Positions 1 through 5,851 of a DNA stretch of 10,440 nt are shown one piece after another. The position numbers and the translations under genes were made by a program. The first letter of the stretch is position 1. Each line of letters starts with the position of its first letter. The notes under the pieces are model-generated. The model was not told the DNA's origin. It made no database searches and worked only from the letters and a program-made list of their open reading frames with translations. The DNA is taken from NCBI GenBank assembly GCA_016938515.1, contig JAFGUM010000549.1, positions 1 to 10,440 on the forward strand, written 5' to 3'. This stretch comes from Spirochaetales bacterium. Its GTDB lineage: Bacteria; Spirochaetota; Spirochaetia; Treponematales; UBA12059.

Positions 1-312
1 AAAATCCAGCGCGGCCGTTCCCTTGTCATTTTCCCCGAAGGAACGAGGAGCCGTGGCCCAGCCATGCTGCCGTTCCGCAAGGGCGCCATAAAGCTGGCTA
101 CCCGCTCAGAAGCGACTATCGTGCCGGTTACGATAGACGGCACGTACCGCGCTTGGGAACAGCACGGACGCATCGAGGCGACGACGGTGCGGGTCGTCAT
201 TCACCCACCGGTGCGCACGACCGGACTCTCCGCCGACGAGCGCAAGGCCTTGCCGGAATCCATCGAAGCGACCGTAAGGAGCGCTCTTTCAGGCGGCATG
301 ACCTTGTGCTGA
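1..312 (+). CDS. plsC: 1-acylglycerol-3-phosphate acyltransferase (PlsC family), C-terminal part
   Basis: The reading frame is open from the first base, so the start lies outside the window; about 103 residues and a TGA stop are visible. The visible part begins with a lysine-rich stretch followed by VIFPEGTRSR, the glycerophosphate-binding block (motif III) of the PlsC/LPLAT family. After it come LPFRKGAIKLA and PVTIDGTYRAW, which match the usual order in this family, where a VPV/P-type motif IV follows. The HX4D catalytic motif would be upstream and is not seen. The family transfers an acyl chain to lysophosphatidate (or a related lysolipid) at the inner membrane, giving phosphatidate. The exact acceptor cannot be fixed from this fragment. 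The gene converges on the thiolase gene, 14 bases separating the two stops, with no obvious terminator hairpin in the gap. An ATG at 64 is internal to the conserved block and is not a plausible start. Confidence 0.85.
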   Translation, partial: KIQRGRSLVIFPEGTRSRGPAMLPFRKGAIKLATRSEATIVPVTIDGTYRAWEQHGRIEATTVRVVIHPPVRTTGLSADERKALPESIEATVRSALSGGMTLC

Positions 313-326
313 TAGCTAGTTCAAGT

Positions 327-1505
327 TCAGCGCTCGACGCACATGGCGATACCCATACCGCCGCCTATGCACAGCGTGGCGAGGCCACGTTTGACGTCGC
401 GCTTCTGCATTTCGTAGAGCAGGGTCACGAGGATACGCGCTCCTGAAGCGCCAATCGGGTGGCCCAGGGCTATGGCGCCGCCGTTTACGTTGACCTTGTC
501 CATGTCAAACTTGAGCTCGCGCGCCACCGACAGGGCCTGGGAGGCGAAGGCCTCGTTGGCTTCGATAAGGTCCAGGTCGCCAACGGTCCAGCCGGCGCGC
601 TTGAGCGCGAGGCGGGTGGCTTCTACCGGGCCGTAACCCATGATGGCAGGATCTACGCCGTGCCAGCCGTAGGATACGATGCGCGCCATGGGTTTGAGAC
701 CCCTGGCCTTGACCGCATCTCCGTCGGCCACGACGAGGGCGGCGGCGCCGTCATTGATGCCGGAGGCGTTGCCGGCCGTCACCGTGCCGTCGGGCTTGAA
801 TGCCGGCCTGAGTTTGGCCAGCGCCTCCGCGGTTACGCCGGCGCGCGGGAACTCGTCGGTATCCACGACGACCGGGTCGCCTTTGCGCTGGGGTATGACG
901 ACGGGCACGATCTCGTCCTTGAAGCGGCCGCCCTTCATGGCCGCCTCGGCGCGGTTCTGGCTCGCCGTGGCCAGCGCGTCCTGGTCCTCGCGGCTGATGT
1001 TGAACTGGGCGGCCAGGTTCTCGGCGGTGATGCCCATGTGGTAGCCGTTGTATATCTCCCACAGGCCGTCGTAGATCATCGAGTCAACGAGTTCGCCGTT
1101 GCCCATGCGGTAGCCGGTGCGCGCCTGTGGCAGGAGATAGGGAGCGCGGCTCATGCTCTCGGTACCACCGGCTATCAGTATCGATGAATCGCCGGCGCGG
1201 ATGGCCTGGGCCGCGTTGGCCACGGCCCTGAGCCCGGAACCGCAGACCATATTGACGGTGCTGGCGGTGCGCTCCACGGGCAAGCCGGCTTTTATCATCA
1301 CCTGCCTAGCCACGTTCTGCCCGAGCCCGGCCTGCAACACGCAGCCGAGCATCACCTCGTCTATATCGGCGGGCTTGAGGCCTGAGCGCTCCAGCGCCGC
1401 GACTAAAGCGGTGCGACCGAGCTCCACGGGGCTTACGCCCGCGAGGCTTCCGTTGAAGCTTCCAACCGGCGTTCGCGCCGCGCTAACGATAAATGCGTCC
1501 TTCAT
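327..1505 (-). CDS. atoB: Acetyl-CoA acetyltransferase (thiolase, AtoB/PhaA type)
   Basis: The protein has 392 residues, the usual length of tetrameric biosynthetic/degradative short-chain thiolases. Catalytic residues are all in place: nucleophilic Cys88 in VNMVCGSG, the NEAF motif at 317-320, His349 in [14 protein letters not shown], and the second cysteine Cys379 in LCIGGGMG. It interconverts two acetyl-CoA and acetoacetyl-CoA plus CoA in the cytoplasm. Being last in a transporter/CoA-transferase operon, it most likely works here in the cleavage direction, finishing acetoacetate breakdown. The start is ATG at 1505 with a perfect AGGAGG at 1516-1511, five bases upstream, and 20 bases separate it from the stop of the CoA-transferase B gene, so the genes are almost certainly co-transcribed. 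Family assignment is firm; substrate chain length (C4 only versus somewhat longer) is inferred from length and context. Confidence 0.95.
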   Translation of the reverse strand: MKDAFIVSAARTPVGSFNGSLAGVSPVELGRTALVAALERSGLKPADIDEVMLGCVLQAGLGQNVARQVMIKAGLPVERTASTVNMVCGSGLRAVANAAQAIRAGDSSILIAGGTESMSRAPYLLPQARTGYRMGNGELVDSMIYDGLWEIYNGYHMGITAENLAAQFNISREDQDALATASQNRAEAAMKGGRFKDEIVPVVIPQRKGDPVVVDTDEFPRAGVTAEALAKLRPAFKPDGTVTAGNASGINDGAAALVVADGDAVKARGLKPMARIVSYGWHGVDPAIMGYGPVEATRLALKRAGWTVGDLDLIEANEAFASQALSVARELKFDMDKVNVNGGAIALGHPIGASGARILVTLLYEMQKRDVKRGLATLCIGGGMGIAMCVER

Positions 1506-1525
1506 GAGATCCTCCTCTTTAATGT

Positions 1526-2191
1526 TCAGTTCAGATCAACCTCTGCGCAGTCCTTGTCCACGACGATGTCCGCATCGGTCTTTTCCAGTATATAGTCCAC
1601 CGTGTACGGCTTGAAGAACTCTCGCAGCACGAACGTTCCGGCTCGCAGCTCGAAGAAGCCCACGTCGGTAACGACGTAGTCTACCTCCTTAACCGCAGTG
1701 AGCGGCAGGGAGCAGCGCTTTACCAGCTTTGAACGGCCAGCGGCGTCGAAGTGCTGCGTAGCTGCGAACACTTTTTTGGCGCCTACCGTAAGATCCATCG
1801 CCCCGCCCATGCCCGGAATCATCTTGCCGGGAATCATGTAGTTGGCCAGATTGCCTTCCTGGTCCACCTCGAGGACGCCGAGCACGGTGTAGTCGAGATG
1901 GCCACCACGGATGATGCCAAAACTGGCGGCAGAATCGAAGAAACAGCCGCCGGGCAGTATGGTAACGAGGCCGGCGCCGGCGTTGGTAAGCATCGGGTCT
2001 TCATGCCCCGGCTCAGGCGCGGGTCCCAGGCCCAGGAATCCGTTTTCCGACTGCAAGACTATGGTAACGTCAGAGGGAACATAATTGCCCACGAGGGTTG
2101 GCAAGCCTATGCCCAGGTTGACGACATCGCCATCTTTGAAAAAGCGGGCTATCCGCTTGACTATTGTTTCTTTGTTTGGTACGTATTCCAT
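1526..2191 (-). CDS. atoA: Acetoacetate/short-chain acyl CoA-transferase, subunit B (beta)
   Basis: About 221 residues, the normal size for the beta subunit of the two-subunit class I CoA-transferases (AtoA, ScoB, CtfB). The diagnostic block [11 protein letters not shown] is present near residue 48; Glu49 (counting from ATG 2191) is the expected nucleophile that forms the glutamyl-CoA thioester. A GIGLPT loop precedes it and a glycine-rich GGAMDL segment follows, both typical of the family. With the alpha subunit encoded just upstream it should move CoA from a donor (acetyl-CoA or succinyl-CoA; not decidable here) to acetoacetate or a short-chain acid. A GTG at 2203 overlaps the upstream stop as GTGA and gives a product four residues longer. 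ATG 2191 is preferred because GAGG lies six bases before it, while GTG has no good site. The pair is translationally coupled in either case. Confidence 0.92.
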   Translation of the reverse strand: MEYVPNKETIVKRIARFFKDGDVVNLGIGLPTLVGNYVPSDVTIVLQSENGFLGLGPAPEPGHEDPMLTNAGAGLVTILPGGCFFDSAASFGIIRGGHLDYTVLGVLEVDQEGNLANYMIPGKMIPGMGGAMDLTVGAKKVFAATQHFDAAGRSKLVKRCSLPLTAVKEVDYVVTDVGFFELRAGTFVLREFFKPYTVDYILEKTDADIVVDKDCAEVDLN

Positions 2192-2197
2192 GCTGAG

Positions 2198-2201
2198 CCT
2201 C
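2198..2201 (-). promoter_or_regulatory. Ribosome binding site deciding the CoA-transferase B start
   Basis: On the minus strand GAGG (2201-2198) lies six bases before ATG 2191 and shares bases with the TGA stop of the A subunit (2202-2200). This favours ATG 2191 over the overlapping GTG 2203 and suggests that ribosomes ending subunit A reinitiate on subunit B, which would keep the two subunits in step. Confidence 0.55.
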
Positions 2202-2877
2202 ACTTCGCCGCCAGGACCAGGTGCGTCACGAATATGGATGGTGTTACGACGGTCTCTGGATCGAGCGTACCCGTTTCCACGATCTCATCAACCTCGACTA
2301 TGACGGTACGACACGCAGTCGCCATAAGCGGATTGAAGTTGCGCCCCGTCTTGTCGTAGATAAGATTACCCGCGCGATCCGCTGTTTTTGCCCGAAGGAG
2401 GGCTACATCGCCGCGCAGCGCCTTCTCAAGCAGGTAGGCGCGGCCATCCACCTCTACGACGCTTTTGCCCTTCTCTACTTCGGTGCCAACGCCCGTAGGG
2501 GTAAGGATACCGCCAAGCCCGGCACCAGCCGCGCGGATGCGCTCCGCCAGCGTACCCTGTGGTACGAGTTCCACCTCTGCCTCGCCAGCGTTCATCTGAC
2601 GCTGCGTCTCACCGTTCGTGCCGATATGCGACACGATCATTTTCCTGAACTGTTTTGCGAGCACGAGATGGGCCACCATCGTGATGGCGCCTGTTTTGGG
2701 GTTGTGCAGGGCCGTATCGTTGCAGACGAGGGTCAAGCCCTTCGTACCCTTGCGTACGAGGGCGTCTATGATCGCGCCTGGCGATCCGACGCCCAGGAAA
2801 CCGCCGACCATGACTACGTCGCCCTCGTTGACGAGAGCTGCCGCTTCGTCGGCGGTGAGAATCGGTTTTGCTACCAT
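2200..2877 (-). CDS. atoD: Acetoacetate/short-chain acyl CoA-transferase, subunit A (alpha)
   Basis: The 225-residue product matches the alpha subunit of class I CoA-transferases (AtoD, ScoA, CtfA). The N-terminal signature is clear: NEGDVVMVGGFLGVGSPG around residues 17-34, i.e. the Gly-Gly-Phe-x3-Gly-x-Pro pattern that forms part of the CoA site. Further on, LTLVCNDTAL and GVGTEVEKGK are family-typical. It pairs with the adjacent beta subunit, which supplies the catalytic glutamate. A TTG at 2883 would add two residues, but AGGAG at 2889-2885 is seven bases from ATG 2877 and too close to the TTG, so ATG is used. The stop overlaps the next gene's possible GTG and its ribosome site. The gene is separated from the transporter gene upstream by 99 bases containing two hairpins, unlike the tight junctions further down the operon. 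Confidence 0.93.
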   Translation of the reverse strand: MVAKPILTADEAAALVNEGDVVMVGGFLGVGSPGAIIDALVRKGTKGLTLVCNDTALHNPKTGAITMVAHLVLAKQFRKMIVSHIGTNGETQRQMNAGEAEVELVPQGTLAERIRAAGAGLGGILTPTGVGTEVEKGKSVVEVDGRAYLLEKALRGDVALLRAKTADRAGNLIYDKTGRNFNPLMATACRTVIVEVDEIVETGTLDPETVVTPSIFVTHLVLAAK

Positions 2878-2884
2878 GTGCAAG

Positions 2885-2889
2885 CTCCT
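2885..2889 (-). promoter_or_regulatory. Ribosome binding site deciding the CoA-transferase A start
   Basis: AGGAG (minus strand, 2889-2885) is seven bases from ATG 2877. It is only one base from the in-frame TTG at 2883, which is therefore not a credible initiator. Confidence 0.7.
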
Positions 2890-2897
2890 GAAGTGTT

Positions 2898-2929
2898 GGA
2901 GACCGCTTCACGCGCGGCGAAGCGGCTCC
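2898..2929 (-). promoter_or_regulatory. Strong RNA hairpin in the leader of the CoA-transferase genes
   Basis: In the minus-strand transcript GGAG then CCGCUUC then GC (2929-2917) can pair with GU, GAAGCGG and CUCC (2911-2898). This gives a stem of about 13 pairs, with one bulged U, one G-U pair and a five-base CGCGC loop. No U-run follows, so it is not a standard intrinsic terminator. It ends nine bases before the AGGAG of the A-subunit gene. Placed between transporter and enzyme genes it could act as a 3'-end stabiliser, an RNase processing point or a partial attenuator; the role is inferred, the pairing is visible. Confidence 0.5.
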
Positions 2930-2947
2930 TGTCGCGATGCGAGCCGG

Positions 2948-2967
2948 GTCTGCCCATGCGGACAGAC
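2948..2967 (-). promoter_or_regulatory. Hairpin just after the atoE stop codon
   Basis: In the minus-strand RNA, GUCUGUCC (2967-2960) pairs with GGGCAGAC (2955-2948) around a GCAU loop, eight pairs including one G-U. It begins ten bases after the transporter stop. There is no following U-tract, so transcription probably continues. Together with the larger hairpin downstream it forms a two-hairpin block between atoE and the CoA-transferase genes. Confidence 0.45.
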
Positions 2968-2976
2968 ACGACTACA

Positions 2977-4311
2977 TCAGAGGAAGAGCAGGCCGAGTGA
3001 CGTGATGAGCCCCGCCCACAGCAGGATGACGGTCGTATAACCCATGATGTCCTTGATGTTCAGCTTGGCCACGGCCAACAGCGGCAACGCCCAGAACGGC
3101 TGGATCATGTTGGTCCACGCGTCGCCCCAGGCGATCGCGGAAGCGGTCTGCGCGTAGGAGACGCCGAGCGCCTTCGCGGCCGGCATCATGATCGGTCCCT
3201 GCACGGCCCACTGGCCGCCACCGGACGGCACGAACATGTTGACGACGCCGGCGGCGTAGTACGTGAACAGCTGGAAGGTCTGCGGGGTGGAAATCGACAC
3301 GAACCAGTTTGAAAGCGTCGCGGCAAGACCCGAGCTCACCATCATGCCCATGATGCCCGCGTAGAACGGGAACTGCAGCACGATGCCGCCGCAAGTACGC
3401 ACCGACTTGTCCACCGCCTTGACGTAGGCGATGGGCGTGCGATGGAACAGCATGCCCAGGATGAGGAAAATGAAGTTGACGATGTCCAGGCTCAGCGCGC
3501 CGCCCTTGAGGAAGTACCTGATGGCGTAGACAAAACCCACGACGACTATGATCATCGCCAGCACCATCGAGTTTTCCTGCCTTTCAGCGGGAGTCATGTC
3601 CTTGGCTGCCTTGACGGGAACCTCGTCGGCATTGTCGTCCGCAAAGGCCAGCGGATTGACTTCGACGATTTCTTCCTGCTTCTTGGGGTGCATCAGCATG
3701 TTGATGAGCGGAATGCTCACGAGGAGGACGACCGCTATGGCGAGCGTCTGGAACGAAAAGATGGTCTCGCTCGTGGGGACGATGGCGCCATGCGCGAATT
3801 TTTCCATTACGGCGGTCTTGGCCGCGATCGACAGCGGGATCGAGCCTGACAGACCCGCGTGCCAGATTACAAAACCAGAATAGGCGCTGGCGACGAGCAG
3901 GGGATAGTGAATGCCGCGGTTGGCCTTGGCTATCTCCTTGGCCAGGATGGCGCTCACGATGAGGCCAAAGCCCCAGTTGAGCCAGTTACCCATCAAAGCC
4001 ACCACGGTAACGATGATGATGGCCCTGGCCGGCGTGCTGGCGGCTTTCGCTATGGAGACCATTGCCCGGTGCACGGGCTTTGAAATCGCGAGCGCGCTAC
4101 CGGTGACGAGCACGAGTACCATCTGCATCGAGAAGCCGAGCAGACTCCACATGCCACCGCCCCAGTACTTGGCCATGTCCAGGAACGACGTGTGCTGGAT
4201 TGCCATGCCAAGCGCGTAGACGATTATCGTCAGCACTATGGCAAAGACGAACGCGTCTGCTATCCATCGCTTGGCGATCTTCGTAAAGAAATTACCGAGA
4301 GCTCTGACCAT
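2977..4311 (-). CDS. atoE: Short-chain fatty acid / acetoacetate transporter (AtoE family)
   Basis: The product from ATG 4311 has 444 residues, close to the roughly 440 of characterised AtoE proteins. It is strongly hydrophobic with about ten or more membrane segments, the first near residues 20-38. Family-typical blocks are visible: GNWLNWGFGLIVSAILAKEIAK (108-129), ASAYSGFVIWHAGLSGSIPL (141-160) and VPSGGGQWAVQGP (361-373). A charged, probably cytoplasmic loop lies at about 208-247. It should carry short-chain acids or acetoacetate across the inner membrane. An in-frame TTG at 4365 would add 18 polar residues, but ATG 4311 has AGGAGG five bases upstream, and the longer start would lie only about 13 bases after the predicted sigma-54 start point. 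First gene of the operon here, whereas in E. coli atoE lies after the transferase genes. Confidence 0.93.
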   Translation of the reverse strand: MVRALGNFFTKIAKRWIADAFVFAIVLTIIVYALGMAIQHTSFLDMAKYWGGGMWSLLGFSMQMVLVLVTGSALAISKPVHRAMVSIAKAASTPARAIIIVTVVALMGNWLNWGFGLIVSAILAKEIAKANRGIHYPLLVASAYSGFVIWHAGLSGSIPLSIAAKTAVMEKFAHGAIVPTSETIFSFQTLAIAVVLLVSIPLINMLMHPKKQEEIVEVNPLAFADDNADEVPVKAAKDMTPAERQENSMVLAMIIVVVGFVYAIRYFLKGGALSLDIVNFIFLILGMLFHRTPIAYVKAVDKSVRTCGGIVLQFPFYAGIMGMMVSSGLAATLSNWFVSISTPQTFQLFTYYAAGVVNMFVPSGGGQWAVQGPIMMPAAKALGVSYAQTASAIAWGDAWTNMIQPFWALPLLAVAKLNIKDIMGYTTVILLWAGLITSLGLLFL

Positions 4312-4316
4312 TACGG

Positions 4317-4322
4317 CCTCCT
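4317..4322 (-). promoter_or_regulatory. Ribosome binding site deciding the atoE start
   Basis: A perfect AGGAGG (minus strand, 4322-4317) stands five bases before ATG 4311. The alternative TTG at 4365 has no comparable site, so the 444-residue form is favoured. Confidence 0.8.
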
Positions 4323-4388
4323 CTTGTAAGTCTTGAGGCGTTTTGGCGCGCGTATAGCCCGACAAAAGCGTCTCTTGAGATCATTAAG

Positions 4389-4405
4389 AGCAGTAACCGT
4401 GCCAA
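4389..4405 (-). promoter_or_regulatory. Sigma-54 (-24/-12) promoter of the atoE-D-A-B operon
   Basis: Read on the minus strand, positions 4405-4389 give TTGGCACGGTTACTGCT. The invariant GG (-24) and GC (-12) are exactly ten bases apart, and the -24 half TTGGCACG matches the known consensus fully; the -12 half is CTGCT against TTGCW. The expected transcription start is near 4378, leaving a leader of about 67 bases before atoE. The site sits directly downstream of the gene for an NtrC-family activator, the class of protein such promoters require, which makes a chance match unlikely. Confidence 0.85.
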
Positions 4406-4407
4406 GT

Positions 4408-4430
4408 AAAAATGGGGCGCTACGAGTGCC
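4408..4430 (-). terminator. Weak terminator-like hairpin after the regulator gene
   Basis: On the minus strand GGCACT (4430-4425) can pair with AGCGCC (4421-4416) around a three-base CGT loop, with one A-C mismatch. It is followed by CCAT and a run of T (4412-4408 are five T). The stem is short and imperfect, so it could at most reduce read-through from atoSC into the sigma-54 promoter region. Confidence 0.22.
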
Positions 4431-4467
4431 TACAACACAACCAGAGTGGCTGCCGGGGCTATTCCGC

Positions 4468-4506
4468 GCGCAACACCTGTCGCCTGGTACGCAAATTCTT
4501 GCGCAC
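4468..4506. promoter_or_regulatory. Candidate upstream activator sites (tandem dyads) for the AtoC-like regulator
   Basis: Positions 4487-4506 read GTACGCAAATTCTTGCGCAC, an imperfect palindrome in which seven of ten paired positions match (core CGCAA-N4-TTGCG). A weaker copy lies at 4468-4483, sharing the left arm GCGCAA; the two CGCAA arms start at 4469 and 4490, exactly 21 bases or two helical turns apart. Their centres fall at roughly -97 and -118 from the predicted sigma-54 start, a normal distance for NtrC-family enhancers. The strong copy begins eight bases after the regulator stop codon. Binding is inferred, the symmetry is seen. Confidence 0.5.
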
Positions 4507-4513
4507 TGGTGCG

Positions 4514-5851
4514 TCAGCGTATGTCGTACTTTTCAAGCTTGTACTGCAACGTCCGGATGGAGATGTCGAGATCCTGTGCGGTAGCGGTGCGATTACCTTT
4601 GAAAAAAGCCAGGCGACGCAGGATTATGTCGCGCTCGCACTCGTCAACGAGGACGCGAAGCTCCCTGGCGCGGCTCGTGTGATCGGGTTCATCGAGCACG
4701 AGTGACGCTTCGTCCAGTTCGTCACCATCAGCGTAGATAAAGGCGCGCTCCAGCGCGTTCTTGAGCTCGCGGACGTTGCCGGGCCATGCGTATGAGCGGA
4801 TAAGGTCCATCGCGCTATCGCTGATGCGCAGGTTCGGCGCGTCGTACTTGCGGCGCAACAGCGCGACCAGGTAGTCACAGACGCGGGCTATGTCGTCTCC
4901 TCGCTCACGGAGCGGCGGTACGGTAAAATGAATGACGTTGAGGCGGTAGAACAGGTCTTTTCTAAATCGGCCAGCCTGTATCTCCTCGGGCAGGCTCTTG
5001 TTGGTAAGCGCGATTATCCTCGCCTGAACCGAGATGGGTGCAACGCCTCCTACACGGTAGCACGCTCGTTCCTGCAGAAAATCCAGCAATTTAGCCTGTA
5101 GCTCGTACGGAATCTCGGTAATCTCGTCGAGGAGGAGCGTCCCACCGTCAGCCAGCTCAACGCGTCCTTTTTTCTGCGCGGTGGCACCCGTGTAGCTGCC
5201 TTTTTCGTGACCAAACAGCTCAGACTCGAACAGCGCCGCCGGGATGCTCGAGCAGTTGGTGTACACGAGGGGAGCCTGCGCCCCGGACAGCGTATAGTGA
5301 ATCTGCTTGGCCAGCACGTTTTTACCGGTGCCGGTCTCTCCTGAAATAAGGATGGGTACGTCCGCGAACGCGAGTTTGGGAATGAGATTCTTTATGCCCT
5401 GAATTGCCGGGCACTCGCCTATGAAATCCTCGAAGTACTGCCTGTTTTTATTGAGGTTCCACAGCACGGTGTTTTCGCGGCTCACCGAAATATAGTCGAG
5501 CGCGCGTCGAACCGAGATGAGAATGGTGTCGACGTCAAATGGTTTGGTTATAAAATCGTACGCACCGGCTTTCATCGACAGAACCGCGTTGTCCACCGTC
5601 CCGAGCGCGGTTATGACTATAACGGCCAACTGGGGAAGCTTTGTCTTGAACGCGGGCAGCAAATCCACGCCGCTGCCATCCGGCAGCATCAGGTCGAGCA
5701 CGCACAGATCCGGCTTCTCACGCGCTACCACCTCGAGCGCCTGCCCGCCGGTTGCGGCTTCGATCACCTCGTACCCTTCGAGCGACAGCAGGTCCCGCAG
5801 GAAGGTGCGTACGTTTTCCTCGTCGTCACACACCAGTATTTTTCTTTTCAC
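4514..5851 (-). CDS. atoC: Sigma-54-dependent response regulator, NtrC family (AtoC-like)
   Basis: The 445-residue protein has the full three-domain plan. Receiver at 1-115: acidic pair Asp9-Asp10, phospho-acceptor Asp53 in VLDLMLPDGSG, Thr81 and Lys103. AAA+ domain at about 143-375: Walker A GETGTGKN (171-178), sigma-54 contact loop GSYTGA (218-223) instead of the usual GAFTGA, Walker B GGTLLLDE (236-243), FRKDLFYRLNV around 297-306, and WPGNVREL (357-364). A Fis-type helix-turn-helix ends the protein (about 405-445). Phosphorylation by the kinase encoded just upstream should trigger assembly and ATP-driven opening of the sigma-54 promoter found 109 bases after its stop. Start is GTG 5851, overlapping the kinase stop as GTGA, with GGAGG (5863-5859) seven bases before; this implies coupled translation. 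The atoC name rests on operon context, the family on sequence. Confidence 0.93.
   Translation of the reverse strand: MKRKILVCDDEENVRTFLRDLLSLEGYEVIEAATGGQALEVVAREKPDLCVLDLMLPDGSGVDLLPAFKTKLPQLAVIVITALGTVDNAVLSMKAGAYDFITKPFDVDTILISVRRALDYISVSRENTVLWNLNKNRQYFEDFIGECPAIQGIKNLIPKLAFADVPILISGETGTGKNVLAKQIHYTLSGAQAPLVYTNCSSIPAALFESELFGHEKGSYTGATAQKKGRVELADGGTLLLDEITEIPYELQAKLLDFLQERACYRVGGVAPISVQARIIALTNKSLPEEIQAGRFRKDLFYRLNVIHFTVPPLRERGDDIARVCDYLVALLRRKYDAPNLRISDSAMDLIRSYAWPGNVRELKNALERAFIYADGDELDEASLVLDEPDHTSRARELRVLVDECERDIILRRLAFFKGNRTATAQDLDISIRTLQYKLEKYDIR

Noticed and set aside
459..1187. Long plus-strand open frame (242 codons) opposite the thiolase gene
   Set aside because: It is antisense to a firmly identified thiolase with all catalytic motifs; its translation shows no recognisable domain and is explained by GC-rich codon bias.
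2221..3000. Long plus-strand open frame (259 codons) opposite the CoA-transferase A gene
   Set aside because: Antisense shadow of a conserved gene, with no family-like motifs and no ribosome site.
4312..4365. Upstream TTG extension of the transporter
   Set aside because: ATG 4311 has a perfect AGGAGG at ideal distance, and the TTG would lie almost at the predicted sigma-54 transcription start.
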